The notes under the pieces were generated by a model. The model saw only the letters and a program-made list of their open reading frames with translations, was not told the origin of the DNA and searched no databases. Source: CAIXSE01 sp040769125 (GTDB taxonomy: Bacteria; Actinomycetota; Thermoleophilia; UBA2241). From it: a DNA stretch of 64,000 bases. How positions within the stretch are numbered: the first letter of the stretch is position 1; every line of letters starts with the position of its first letter. The stretch spans positions 1,426,001-1,490,000 of the forward strand of contig JAXGLO010000001.1 in the NCBI GenBank assembly GCA_040769125.1, given 5' to 3'. Positions 1 through 9,224 of this stretch are shown here, in pieces. The position numbers and the translations under genes are program-made.

Positions 1-764
1 GCGAGCGTCTCCTCCTGCAGCGGCTTGAAGGTGCCGAGGCCCACGTGAAGCGTCACCGTCTCAATGGTGATCCCCGCCTCGCGCAGGGCCGCATCGAGGC
101 CGGCGGTGAAGTGCAGACCGGCCGTCGGCGCCGCGGCCGAGCCCACCGCGCTCGCGTAGATCGTCTGGTAGCGCTCGGGATCGTCGATGCCCGCTCGAAT
201 GTACGGAGGCAGTGGCGTCACGCCCGCCCTCTCCAGCAGTGCGTGCACGGGCTGCTCTGCCTGGTTGACAACGTGCCAGCGACCGTCGCCCAGCGGCCGC
301 TCGCAGAGCAGCGGCCACTCCCCGGCGAGATCCTCGCTCAGCAGCACCTCTCCCGGGCGCGGCCGGCCACGCAGGAGCACCTCCCAGCGCTCGACGCCGA
401 CCGGCGAATCCAGGGTCGCGGCGTCCTCGCCGGCTCCGCAAGACGGAGGCGCCGCACTCCCCCCCACGGCCGCGCGCTGCAGGAACAGCGCCTCGATACG
501 ACCGCCGGTGACACGCCTGAAGAAGCTGCGCGCCGGGAACACGCGCGTGTCGTTGCGCACCAGCAGATCGCCGGCGCGGAGGAGGGCTGGCAGCTCGCTG
601 AACGAGCGGTCTTGCAGCGCCCGCCGGGCACCACGGTAAACGAGGAGGCGCGAAGCGTCGCGTGGATCCGCCGGCGTCTGCGCAATGAGCCCGGCGGGCA
701 GCGCGTAGTCGAGGTCGGCCAGAGTGAGTGTGGGGGCTCCTGTGGCGCAACGCGGCACGCTCAC
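1..764 (-). CDS. queA: QueA, tRNA preQ1 ribosyltransferase-isomerase (C-terminus beyond window)
   Basis: S-adenosylmethionine:tRNA ribosyltransferase-isomerase transfers and rearranges the ribosyl part of SAM onto preQ1 in tRNA to give epoxyqueuosine. The frame begins at GTG 764 and reads through typical QueA blocks: DYALPAGLIAQTPADPRDAS at the start, LLVRNDTRVFPAR, then AAPTAGLHFT and a TLHVGLGTFKPL block close to the window edge. The start overlaps the stop of queH by four bases (GTGA), so the two are translationally coupled. An in-frame ATG near the start is lacking, so the GTG is preferred. The remaining C-terminal part lies outside the window. Identification is by family motifs and its queuosine neighbour. 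Confidence 0.93.
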   Translation of the reverse strand, partial: MSVPRCATGAPTLTLADLDYALPAGLIAQTPADPRDASRLLVYRGARRALQDRSFSELPALLRAGDLLVRNDTRVFPARSFFRRVTGGRIEALFLQRAAVGGSAAPPSCGAGEDAATLDSPVGVERWEVLLRGRPRPGEVLLSEDLAGEWPLLCERPLGDGRWHVVNQAEQPVHALLERAGVTPLPPYIRAGIDDPERYQTIYASAVGSAAAPTAGLHFTAGLDAALREAGITIETVTLHVGLGTFKPLQEETL

Positions 765-1327
765 GCGCGAGCCTTTCGCGCCCGGCGCTCGTGCCAGGCC
801 TCCCACTTGCTCGCCGCGCACCCGCAGTACCGCTGCCGGTACAGCTCGTAGCGGCGGCAGGCTGCGTAGCTCTCGCGGAACGACTCGCGCAGATCGAGAT
901 AGACGAAGCGCACGCCGTGCTCCTCGCCCGCCGCCTCGCCGGCGGCGACGAGAAGGTCGTGGCGCTGGTAGGGACTGACGCTCAGGGTCGTGCTGAAGCG
1001 CCTCATCCCGCGGGCCGCAGCCGCTGCCGCAGCTCCCCCCAGGCGCAGACGAAAGCACAGGGCACAGCGCCCGGACGAATCCTCCGAGTGCTGCCGCGCC
1101 TGCCAGGACCGCCAGGCAGGGCCCGGCGAGCGCTCGTCGACGACGAGCTGTGCCTCGGCCGCCCTGCAGTAGCGCCGAAGAGCGTCGAGGCGACGGAGCG
1201 CTTCGAGCTCAGGCTGGATGTTGGGGTTACGGTGCCACACCAGCGGCTCGACGCCACGTTCCCTCCACGCGGGGAGGGCGACGGTGGCACAGGGGCCGCA
1301 GCAGGCGTGCAGCAGCAGATCGTTCAC
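761..1327 (-). CDS. queH: QueH, epoxyqueuosine reductase (DUF208)
   Basis: QueH reduces epoxyqueuosine to queuosine in tRNA and is the non-cobalamin alternative to QueG. The 188-residue protein carries the diagnostic cysteines: CCGPC at residues 9-13, C88 and C91 in SGRCALC, and C157, C168 and C170 around YCGCAAS, consistent with iron-sulfur and zinc binding in the family. It directly precedes queA, the gene for the previous step, with a GTGA overlap. The start is GTG 1327. No ribosome-binding site is visible in front of it, but a TATGCT -10 hexamer ends seven bases upstream, so the transcript may be leaderless. Confidence 0.92.
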   Translation of the reverse strand: MNDLLLHACCGPCATVALPAWRERGVEPLVWHRNPNIQPELEALRRLDALRRYCRAAEAQLVVDERSPGPAWRSWQARQHSEDSSGRCALCFRLRLGGAAAAAAARGMRRFSTTLSVSPYQRHDLLVAAGEAAGEEHGVRFVYLDLRESFRESYAACRRYELYRQRYCGCAASKWEAWHERRARKARA

Positions 1328-1333
1328 CGCGAA

Positions 1334-1361
1334 AGCATAGCATCGCTCCGGCGAGCGTCAG
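1334..1361 (-). promoter_or_regulatory. Candidate queH-queA promoter at the ruvB stop
   Basis: On the minus strand CTGACG (1356-1361) and TATGCT (1334-1339) are separated by 16 bases. The expected transcription start would fall at or next to the queH GTG at 1327. The -35 box overlaps the ruvB stop codon. The -35 match is only moderate. Confidence 0.4.
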
Positions 1362-2392
1362 CCTTCGTCGAAGAGCGTGCTCGCCGCGGCCGGCGGGACG
1401 AGGCCGCAGTGCGCGAAGCCGGTACGCGTGAGCACGCGTCCCCTCGGCGTGCGTTTGAGGAAGCCCTGCATGATGAGGTAGGGCTCGTACACGTCCATGA
1501 TCGTGTCGGCCTCCTCGCCGAGAGCGACCGCGAGCGTATCGAGACCGACGGGCCCGCCGTCGAACTTCACGGCGATCGCGTGCAGGATGTCGCGGTCGAG
1601 CTTGTCGAGTCCCTCCCCGTCGACCTGGAAGAGCTGCAGGGCGGCGATGCAGATCGCGTGGTCGATAGCGCCCTGGTGGCGTACCTCGGCGAAGTCGCGG
1701 ACGCGCCGCAGCAGACGGTTGGCGACGCGCGGCGTGCCGCGGGACCGACCGGCGATCTCGAGCGCGGATGCGTTGTCGATGGGCACGTTCAGGATGTTCG
1801 CGGAGCGACGCACGATGCGCGCGAGCTCTTCGACCTCGTAGTATTCGAGCCGCTGCCACACACCGAACCGGTCGCGCAGCGGCGTCGTGAGCAGCCCGGA
1901 GCGAGTGGTCGCCCCGATCAGCGTGAACGGCTGCACCTGCATGCGGATGCTGCGCGCCGCAGGCCCTTCGCCGATCATGATGTCGATTTCGAAGTCCTCC
2001 ATCGCCGGGTAGAGAACCTCCTCGACGGCCGCGTTGAGCCGGTGGATCTCGTCGACGAAAAGGACGTCGCCCTCCTGCAGATTGGTGAGCAGGCCGGCGA
2101 CGTCGACCTTGCGGTCGAGCGCCGGACCCGACGTGGTATGCACCCCCACGCCCAGCTCCGCGGCGATGATGCCCGCGAGCGTCGTCTTGCCGAGGCCGGG
2201 CGGGCCGGCCAGCAGAACGTGGTCGAGAGTCTCGCCGCGCCTGCGCGCCGCCTCCACGAAGATCTCGAGCTGCTCTTTGGCGACGTGCTGGCCCACGAAC
2301 TCGGCGAATCGCCGGGGACGCAGCGTGAGCTCCAGCTCGCGATCCTCGAGACGTTCGCTGGGGTCGCCGACGCGCTCCCGAGAACCGGCCAT
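1358..2392 (-). CDS. ruvB: RuvB, Holliday junction branch-migration ATPase
   Basis: RuvB is the hexameric AAA+ motor that drives branch migration of Holliday junctions with RuvA before cutting by RuvC. This 344-residue protein has normal length. Walker A GPPGLGKT lies at residues 63-70, the DEIH Walker B near 114-117, and sensor 1 GATTRSG follows. The C-terminal winged-helix part (LDRDILHAIAVKFDGGPVG, then EPYLIMQGFLKRTPRGR) is intact. The ATG at 2392 shares one base with the ruvA stop. The open frame continues upstream, but that part lies in ruvA, so the internal ATG is the start. It is last in the ruvC-ruvA-ruvB series. Confidence 0.97.
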   Translation of the reverse strand: MAGSRERVGDPSERLEDRELELTLRPRRFAEFVGQHVAKEQLEIFVEAARRRGETLDHVLLAGPPGLGKTTLAGIIAAELGVGVHTTSGPALDRKVDVAGLLTNLQEGDVLFVDEIHRLNAAVEEVLYPAMEDFEIDIMIGEGPAARSIRMQVQPFTLIGATTRSGLLTTPLRDRFGVWQRLEYYEVEELARIVRRSANILNVPIDNASALEIAGRSRGTPRVANRLLRRVRDFAEVRHQGAIDHAICIAALQLFQVDGEGLDKLDRDILHAIAVKFDGGPVGLDTLAVALGEEADTIMDVYEPYLIMQGFLKRTPRGRVLTRTGFAHCGLVPPAAASTLFDEG

Positions 2393-2994
2393 CACCCCTC
2401 CTTGTCGTGAGCCAGGGCGTGCTTCACGAGATCCTCGAGCGAGGCGTCGTCGGGGGCGCCGCGAAGCGCCACCTCGGCCTCGCGCAGGCTCATGCCGAGA
2501 TTCTGCAGCGCCGACCGCGCGGCGAGAAAGGTGTCGGCCGCAGCGCCGGTTGGGGCCGCATCGCGATCGCCGGGCGCGGCCGGCGGCAGCGAGCCGACAC
2601 GATCCTTGAGCTCCACGACGAGGCGCTGCGCCAGCTTCCTGCCGATCCCCGGGATGCTCTGGAACTTCTTGACGTCGTCGCGGGCCACGGCGGCCTCGAG
2701 CTCCTCCACTGGATACCCTGAGAGCACCGCCAGCGCCACCTTCGGGCCGACGCCGCTGACGGCGATCAGCCACGTGAAGAAGGCTCGCTCCCGGACGCTG
2801 CGGAAGCCGAAGAGCTGCAGCGCGTCCTCGCGCACGTGAAGATGCGTGTAGAGGTGAACCTCCCGGCCGTGATCGCCGGCCAGCGCGCCGAGCGTGCGCG
2901 CCGAGGCGAGCACCTCGACGCCGAACCCCCCGACCTCGATTACGGCGCGTTCGGTGCCGACAGATACGAGCTCGCCGCGGATTGCGGCGATCAC
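2392..2994 (-). CDS. ruvA: RuvA, Holliday junction DNA-binding subunit
   Basis: RuvA binds four-way junctions as a tetramer and loads RuvB. The 200-residue protein has the three expected parts: an N-terminal OB-fold starting MIAAIRGELVSV, tandem helix-hairpin-helix motifs (GVGPKVALAVL and IPGIGRKLAQRLVVEL), a flexible linker rich in Ala and Pro, and a small C-terminal RuvB-binding domain ending near the stop. The GTG start overlaps the ruvC stop by four bases, which points to coupled translation. Nothing unusual is seen. Confidence 0.96.
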   Translation of the reverse strand: MIAAIRGELVSVGTERAVIEVGGFGVEVLASARTLGALAGDHGREVHLYTHLHVREDALQLFGFRSVRERAFFTWLIAVSGVGPKVALAVLSGYPVEELEAAVARDDVKKFQSIPGIGRKLAQRLVVELKDRVGSLPPAAPGDRDAAPTGAAADTFLAARSALQNLGMSLREAEVALRGAPDDASLEDLVKHALAHDKEG

Positions 2995-3506
2995 GGCCGG
3001 CCGCCAGGCACGCCGCGAAGGGCACGCGCGTACGGAGCGCCGTTGCTATGCGCGTGCGTGATGGCGACCGCCAGCGCATCGGCGGCATGGTCTGGCTGCG
3101 GAATGCGCGCCAGGCCGAGGATGACCTTGGTCATCTCCTGCACCTGGACCTTGCCGGCGCGGCCGTAGCCGGTGACCGCTCGCTTGATCTGCAGGGGCGA
3201 GTACTCGAGCGGCGCGTTGCGGAGGCCGGCGGCAGCCAGGTAGAGAACGCCTTTCGCCTGTCCCACGGCCAGCGCCGTCTTGACGCTGACATTGACGAGG
3301 AGCGCTTCGAGCACCACGAAATCCGGTGAGAAGCGCTCGATGAGGTCGCAGGCCTGCTCGTGGATCTGCCGCAGGCGCACGTGCGTCTCCTGCTTCGACG
3401 ACGTCGTGATGCAGCCGTGCCCCAGCGCTCGCAGGCGGTTGCCCTCCTGCTCCACGACGCCCCAGCCGGTATTTGCCGTACCGGGATCGAAGCCGAGGAC
3501 GATCAT
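2991..3506 (-). CDS. ruvC: RuvC, Holliday junction endonuclease
   Basis: RuvC cuts Holliday junctions symmetrically. The 171-residue product begins MIVLGFDPGTANTGWG. The likely catalytic set is D7, E67, H140 and D143; the PDHAADALA block with His in the third position is the arrangement known from Thermus RuvC rather than the Asp of the E. coli enzyme. The ATG at 3506 is preceded by GAGGAGG at a suitable distance, which decides the start against a longer open frame. It overlaps ruvA and follows yebC by about 50 bases. Confidence 0.95.
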   Translation of the reverse strand: MIVLGFDPGTANTGWGVVEQEGNRLRALGHGCITTSSKQETHVRLRQIHEQACDLIERFSPDFVVLEALLVNVSVKTALAVGQAKGVLYLAAAGLRNAPLEYSPLQIKRAVTGYGRAGKVQVQEMTKVILGLARIPQPDHAADALAVAITHAHSNGAPYARALRGVPGGRP

Positions 3507-3558
3507 GCTTGCCTCCTCACCGCGAAGCGCGCCCAAGGTCGCGCACCGTTCGCCATCC

Positions 3559-4308
3559 TCAGCCGGCGAGCGCCTCGAGGACGTCCTCCGGAATGTCGAA
3601 GTTGGCGTAGACCCCCTGGACGTCGTCGTTGTCCTCCAGGGCATCCATGATCTTCATGGTCTTGCGGGCATCGTTCTCGTCGAGCTTCACGGTGCTCTTG
3701 GGAACCATCGTCAACTCGGCCTGCTCGAACTCGATGCCAGCGGCCGCCATGGCATCACGAACGGCGACGAACTCCGACGGCTGCGTGAGCACCTCGAACT
3801 CGTTGCCGTCCTGCACGATGTCGTCGGCTCCGGCCTCGAGGGCGGCATCCATGATCTCGTCCTCGCCGTGCTTCGCGCCGTCGACGACGATCGAGCCGCG
3901 GCGCTCGAAAACCCAGGCGACGGCCCCCGGCTGCGCCAGCTGGCCGCCGTGCTTGGCGAAGATGTTGCGGATGTCCGCAGCAGAGCGGTTACGGTTATCG
4001 GTGAGCACCTCGACGATCACCGCCACGCCGGCGGGGCCGTAGCCCTCGTACATGATGGCCTCGTAGGCGGCGCCGTCGGAGCCCCCGCCGCCGCGCTGGA
4101 TGGCACGCTCGATGTTGTCCTTCGGCATCGAGTAGCTCTTCGCTTTCTCGATAGCGTTGGCCAGAGACACGTTCATACCGGGATCGGTGCCGCCCTCCCG
4201 CGCAGCGACGGATATGGCGCGCGAAAGCTTGGAGAAGAGCTTGCCTCGCTTCGCATCCTCCTTGCCCTTCTTGTGCTTGATGGTCGACCATTTCGAGTGC
4301 CCGGACAC
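3559..4308 (-). CDS. yebC: YebC/PmpR family protein
   Basis: This is a 249-residue member of the YebC/PmpR family, which is annotated as transcriptional regulators and, in recent work, as a factor that relieves ribosome stalling. The conserved N-terminus SGHSKWSTIKHKKGKEDAKR, the block SMPKDNIERAI and the glycine-rich GGGGSDGAAYEAIMYEGYGP are all present. The start is GTG 4308, five or so bases after GGAGGTTCCC; a longer frame exists upstream but lacks family similarity. It sits between ruvC and the pdxT remnant, its usual neighbourhood. Confidence 0.94.
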   Translation of the reverse strand: MSGHSKWSTIKHKKGKEDAKRGKLFSKLSRAISVAAREGGTDPGMNVSLANAIEKAKSYSMPKDNIERAIQRGGGGSDGAAYEAIMYEGYGPAGVAVIVEVLTDNRNRSAADIRNIFAKHGGQLAQPGAVAWVFERRGSIVVDGAKHGEDEIMDAALEAGADDIVQDGNEFEVLTQPSEFVAVRDAMAAAGIEFEQAELTMVPKSTVKLDENDARKTMKIMDALEDNDDVQGVYANFDIPEDVLEALAG

Positions 4309-4324
4309 CAGGGAACCTCCCGCC

Positions 4325-4681
4325 TCAGAAATTGACGGACGCGGCGGCGTGGCGCACGCCATGGAGGGCGCGCAGCTCGGCCGCGCCGCCGCGATGGAAA
4401 CGGCGAATCGGCTCGGCGAGACCGCAGACGTCCGTCAGCGTGCCGATGGACGTGCTCTCGCCGCCGGGGATCACCAGACCGTCGACGCCTTGCGGATCGC
4501 CGGCGGCCCGCGCCTCGCGAGCGACCGCGCCGGAGCGTTCCGGCGCGGCACGGTGCTCACACACGTCGCCCTTAAGGGCGAGCGCGCCCGCCGTGAGACC
4601 GACCCCCGAGCCGCACGGGCTGGGATCGGGGTCGGGCGAGGGAATCCGGTCGAGCCGTCGACTAGTGGGGTCGTGCGTCAT
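4325..4681 (-). pseudogene. pdxT: Truncated and diverged pdxT (glutaminase subunit of PLP synthase)
   Basis: Ten bases after the pdxS stop lies a 118-codon frame whose middle resembles the N-terminal third of PdxT: GALALKGDVCEHRAAPERSG, then GVDGLVIPGGESTSIGTL and GLAEPIRRF. It stops right after that point. The GTCAG nucleophile-cysteine block and the C-terminal FHPE His-Glu pair that complete the glutaminase triad are absent, and the frame has an unrelated 28-residue N-terminal leader. PdxT is normally about 190-200 residues. No further PdxT sequence is present before yebC starts 16 bases downstream. It is read as a deletion remnant that kept its operon position. Confidence 0.8.
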
Positions 4682-4691
4682 GCAGCCGCGC

Positions 4692-5576
<885 letters not shown>

Positions 5577-5603
5577 GGGAACCTCCGTAGTCTTGGCGTG
5601 TCG

Positions 5604-5609
5604 ATTCTA
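5604..5609 (-). promoter_or_regulatory. Candidate pdxS -10 element
   Basis: The minus strand reads TAGAAT here, 27 bases before the pdxS GTG. No convincing -35 box is seen at 16-19 bases further upstream, so only the -10 is proposed. Confidence 0.35.
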
Positions 5610-5695
5610 CCGCAGCGCCAAACTGCCACGCCACCAGCAGGGAGGCCTCAGAATGCGCACATATGCGGGTCTTTTGGCCGCCCGGCGGCCTCAGC

Positions 5696-7771
5696 TCAGC
5701 TCTTGCGGGCGTCTTCCTTGTCGGCCTTCGCCTGATCCACGATCTTCTGCGTCAGGTGGGCCGGAACCTCGTCGTACCGCAGGACCTCCATGTGATAGTC
5801 GCCGCGGCCGCCGGTCATCGACGTGAGGTCTGGTGCGTAGGTCAGCATCTCCGCAAACGGCACCTCCGCGTTCACGACGGTGGTGCGCCCTCGCGGCGTC
5901 GTGCCGAGCACGCGGCCGCGCCGTGAGTTGAGATCGCCGATGATGTCGCCGACGTTGTCGTCGGGCACCGTAATATCGACGCTCATGATGGGCTCGAGAA
6001 GCACCGGCTGAGCCTTCTCGGCGGCGGCCTTGAAGCCGATCGAGCCGGCGATCTGGAAGGCCATGTCGCTCGAGTCGACGGGGTGGAACTTGCCGTCGTA
6101 CAGCTCGACCTTGACGTCGACGACCGGGTAGCCGGCGAGGAAACCCTCGGTCATGGCGGCGCGGACGCCCTTCTCGACAGCCGGAATGAAGTTGCGCGGA
6201 ATAGCTCCGCCGACGATCTTGTCGACGAACTCGAAGCCCTCGCCGCGTGGCTGCGGTGAGACCTCAATCCAGGTGTCGGCGAACTGGCCGCGCCCCCCGG
6301 TCTGCTTCTTGTGCTTGCCTTCGGCCTTGGCGCTGCCCTTGATCGTCTCGCGATACGGGACAGTCGGAGGATTAAGCTCGACCTCCACGCCAAAACGGCG
6401 GTGCATGCGCTCGACCGTGACCTCAACGTGAACCTGGCTCATGCCGCCCACGATCATCTCGCCGGTCTGCTCGTCGCGATACACCCTGAGCATCGGGTCT
6501 TCCTCCGAGAGACGCCGGAGGGCGACGATGACCTTGTCCTCCTCGCCCTTGCTCTTGGCGCTGATCGCGAAGCTCATGAGCGGCTCGGGGAAGTCGATAG
6601 CGGGGAATGCTCCGCAGCCCGCCTCCGTGCAGATGGTGTCGCCGGTGACGACATCCTTGAGCTTGGCGATAGCGCCGATGTCGCCGGCCACCAGCGCATC
6701 GGTAGGCTTGTTGTCCTTGCCCATGGGGCGCAGAAGCTGGCCGAGGCGCTCCTTGTGGCCGTCGCGTGAGATGAAGATCTGAGAGTCGCTCGAGATCGTG
6801 CCCTGGAAGACCCGGAACACGTTGACGTGGCCGCTGAACGGGTCGGCGAGCGTCTTGAACACAAACGCGACGGCCGGCTTGTCCGCATCGCACGACACGG
6901 CCACCTCGGCGCCGTCTGCGTCGACCAGCGCCGGTGCCGGAACCTCGCCGGGCGCCGGCATCAGGCTGAGGAGATCGAAGAGCCCGTCGACGCCGATGCC
7001 GGCCGTGGCGGCGCCGCACGTCACCGGGAAGATCTGCCCGCCGGCCACGGCGGCCGCGAACGCCGCACCGAGCTCCGCCGTAGTGATCTCCTCTTCAAGG
7101 AGGTACTTCTCGGCGAGCGCATCGTCGGTGCTCGCGATCGCATCGACCAGTGTCTCGCGGGCGGCTTCAGCTTCTGCGAGGAGGTCGGCCGGAATCTCGC
7201 CGACGTCGGGCTTGCCGTCCTTGAGCATGCAGGCGCGCATCTCGAGGAGGTCGATCGTGCCGCGGAGGTCCTGCTCCTTGCCGATCGGCATGTGTACGGC
7301 GACGACCTGGTTGCCGAAGGTTTCGCGCAGACCCTCGACGGCGGCGGCGAAATCGGCACGTTCACGATCGAGCATGTTGCAGAACAGCACGCGACTCAAT
7401 CCGCGTTCTTCGGCACGCGCCCAGAGGCGTTCGGTCTGAACCTCGACGCCGACAACGGCATTGACCACGACGACGGCAGTCTCGACGACCTGCAGCGAGG
7501 CGATGGCGTCGGCGAGGAAGCTGGAGTCGCCGGGGGTGTCGATCAGGTTGAAGCTCAGACCCTCGCGCTCGATGTGCGCGAGGCCCGCCGACAGGCTCAT
7601 CCGGCGCTTCTTCTCGTCCTCGTCCCAGTCGGACACGGTCGTGCCGTCGGCGATGTTGCCGAGCCGGGTGACCGCACCGGCGGAGAAGAGAAGGCCCTCG
7701 AAGAGCGACGTCTTGCCGGTACCGCGGTGCCCAACGAGGGCAATGTTCCTGATCTTGCCTGGATCCGTCAT
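5696..7771 (-). CDS. Elongation factor G-like GTPase
   Basis: A 691-residue translation-factor GTPase with the five-domain plan of EF-G. The P-loop GHRGTGKT is at residues 14-21, DTPG at 78-81, and the NKxD position reads NMLD at 132-135. Domain IV has the glycine-rich TGGRGQFADTWIEV and SIGFKAAAEKAQPVLLEPIM blocks. It belongs to the EF-G-like (FusA2-type) group that coexists with true EF-G in many Actinomycetota and Firmicutes; the true fusA is expected with rpsL/rpsG/tuf, which are not here. The P-loop wording (GHRGTGK instead of GHIDAGK) supports this. Function in the group is not settled. The ATG start has GAGGAGAGCC in front. Confidence 0.9.
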   Translation of the reverse strand: MTDPGKIRNIALVGHRGTGKTSLFEGLLFSAGAVTRLGNIADGTTVSDWDEDEKKRRMSLSAGLAHIEREGLSFNLIDTPGDSSFLADAIASLQVVETAVVVVNAVVGVEVQTERLWARAEERGLSRVLFCNMLDRERADFAAAVEGLRETFGNQVVAVHMPIGKEQDLRGTIDLLEMRACMLKDGKPDVGEIPADLLAEAEAARETLVDAIASTDDALAEKYLLEEEITTAELGAAFAAAVAGGQIFPVTCGAATAGIGVDGLFDLLSLMPAPGEVPAPALVDADGAEVAVSCDADKPAVAFVFKTLADPFSGHVNVFRVFQGTISSDSQIFISRDGHKERLGQLLRPMGKDNKPTDALVAGDIGAIAKLKDVVTGDTICTEAGCGAFPAIDFPEPLMSFAISAKSKGEEDKVIVALRRLSEEDPMLRVYRDEQTGEMIVGGMSQVHVEVTVERMHRRFGVEVELNPPTVPYRETIKGSAKAEGKHKKQTGGRGQFADTWIEVSPQPRGEGFEFVDKIVGGAIPRNFIPAVEKGVRAAMTEGFLAGYPVVDVKVELYDGKFHPVDSSDMAFQIAGSIGFKAAAEKAQPVLLEPIMSVDITVPDDNVGDIIGDLNSRRGRVLGTTPRGRTTVVNAEVPFAEMLTYAPDLTSMTGGRGDYHMEVLRYDEVPAHLTQKIVDQAKADKEDARKS

Positions 7772-7908
7772 ACCGGCTCTCCTCGTGTGTCGTCTCGCCG
7801 GCCCCCGGACGCGGGCACGCGAACAACCACAACCGGAAGCCTCCTCTCGGAAGGCTGAAGTTTAGCATAGCGACTCCGGATTGCCCGCTTCGCGTACAGA
7901 GAACCGGC

Positions 7909-9123
7909 TCAGAGCTCGGGCGGCGCAAGCGCGACCCCAGGTCCGACGTGCGCTCTGCGCCGGCCGGCGAGAGCGGCAGCCGGCCCCAGCACCCCGAATC
8001 CATACTTGTCGCGCACCCGATCGACGGCCTCGCTGAGCGCCGCCTCCCGCCAGCCTTCGTCGAGCGTGAGCTGGAAGGCGTTGTGCGTGAAGCCGGTGAC
8101 GCCGACGCCGACGAGCCGTACCCAGCGGGCGCCGGAAGTCAGCTCGTCGAGAAGCCCCGCCGCCGCCTCATAGACCGGCCGCACGGCGCTCACGGGAAGA
8201 GGCAGGGTGCGCCGCCGGCTGACGGTGTGAAACGTGTTGAAGCGCACCCTGAGCACCACGGTGCGCGCCGCAAGGCCCTTGCGACGCAACTCCGCGACCG
8301 CGTGATCGGTGAGCGACAGCACGGCGCCCCGCAGCAGCTCGAGGTCGTTGGTGTCGTCGCTGAAGGTGACCTCGCGGCCGATCGACCTGGGCAGCGGCCG
8401 GCGGCCGCGCACCGGCGAGGAGCTGCGCCCGAGAGCGAGCTGGCGCAGACTGTGAGCGCCACGACCGAACGCCGCGGCGAGCAGCGGGAACGGCACGTCC
8501 TGCAACATGCCGATCGTGCTCAGGCCGAGGGCGCCGAGCCGCTCTCGCATGACGGGGCCGATGCCGTGGATCGCGTCGACCGGCAAATCCCGCAGGCGTC
8601 CGTGCACATCGGCCTCGGTGAGCTCGCCGACGCCGGCCGGTTTATTGAGGCCGGCGGCCAGCTTGGCCAGCGACTTGGTGGGCCCGATGCCGATGGAGCA
8701 GGTCAGGCCGTATACGTCGTATACCTGCTCCTGGATGCGCAGAGCAATGGTACGGGATGGCCCGAACAGCCGCCGGCTGCCTGTGACGTCGAGGTAGGCC
8801 TCGTCGATGGAGGCGACCTCCACGAGATCGGTGTAGCGCCGCAGGATCTCGACGAGGCCGTGGTGCACCTGCGCGTAGGCCGGCATGTCGACCGGCAGGA
8901 ACACCCCCGTCGGGCAGAGGTGCTCGGCCTGCCTGATCGGCATGGCGCTGTGAACGCCGAAGGCGCGCGCCTCGTACGAGCACGCGGAGACGACGGCGCG
9001 ACCGCCGCGCTCGCCGCCGACGATGACCGGCAGGCCCCGCAACCCGGGACGCCGGACCTGCTCGACCGAGGCGAAGAACGCATCCATGTCGACGTGCAGG
9101 ATTGCCCGGGGTGATACGAACAT
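7909..9123 (-). CDS. dinB: DinB, DNA polymerase IV (Y-family)
   Basis: A 404-residue Y-family translesion polymerase. The catalytic carboxylates lie in HVDMDAFFASVE (D12) and SIDEAYLDV, with the little-finger domain downstream (RSIGREVTFSDD then LRVRFNTFHTV). FQLTLDE near residue 350 could be a weak beta-clamp motif. The ATG at 9123 sits inside a perfect LexA-type box, and no ribosome-binding site lies upstream, so the mRNA is probably leaderless. Expression is therefore expected to be SOS-controlled, which fits its role in damage tolerance. Confidence 0.94.
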   Translation of the reverse strand: MFVSPRAILHVDMDAFFASVEQVRRPGLRGLPVIVGGERGGRAVVSACSYEARAFGVHSAMPIRQAEHLCPTGVFLPVDMPAYAQVHHGLVEILRRYTDLVEVASIDEAYLDVTGSRRLFGPSRTIALRIQEQVYDVYGLTCSIGIGPTKSLAKLAAGLNKPAGVGELTEADVHGRLRDLPVDAIHGIGPVMRERLGALGLSTIGMLQDVPFPLLAAAFGRGAHSLRQLALGRSSSPVRGRRPLPRSIGREVTFSDDTNDLELLRGAVLSLTDHAVAELRRKGLAARTVVLRVRFNTFHTVSRRRTLPLPVSAVRPVYEAAAGLLDELTSGARWVRLVGVGVTGFTHNAFQLTLDEGWREAALSEAVDRVRDKYGFGVLGPAAALAGRRRAHVGPGVALAPPEL

Positions 9124-9129
9124 ATGTTC
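9118..9129. promoter_or_regulatory. LexA (SOS) box over the dinB start codon
   Basis: GAACATATGTTC is a perfect palindrome of the GAAC-N4-GTTC operator class, and the flanking bases extend it to CGAACATATGTTCG. The dinB ATG lies inside it. The same pattern occurs twice before lexA in this window. Confidence 0.85.
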
Positions 9130-9131
9130 GC

Positions 9132-9161
9132 ATACTAGCCCCGCGAGCGACGCGCGGTCAA
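9132..9161 (-). promoter_or_regulatory. dinB promoter
   Basis: On the minus strand TTGACC (9156-9161) and TAGTAT (9132-9137) are spaced by 18 bases. The predicted transcription start falls within a base or two of the dinB ATG, so LexA bound at 9118-9129 would block it directly. Confidence 0.72.
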
Positions 9162-9224
9162 CCTTTGGCAGATCTCAGCGGCGGCTCCACCGGCGGTAGC
9201 GCGGAGCCGTCCGGGCGCCCAGCC

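Noticed and set aside
5640..5695. GGCCGCCGGGCGGCC hairpin after the EF-G-like gene as terminator
   Set aside because: The stem is short with a small loop and there is no T-run on the minus strand; it may be chance in GC-rich sequence.
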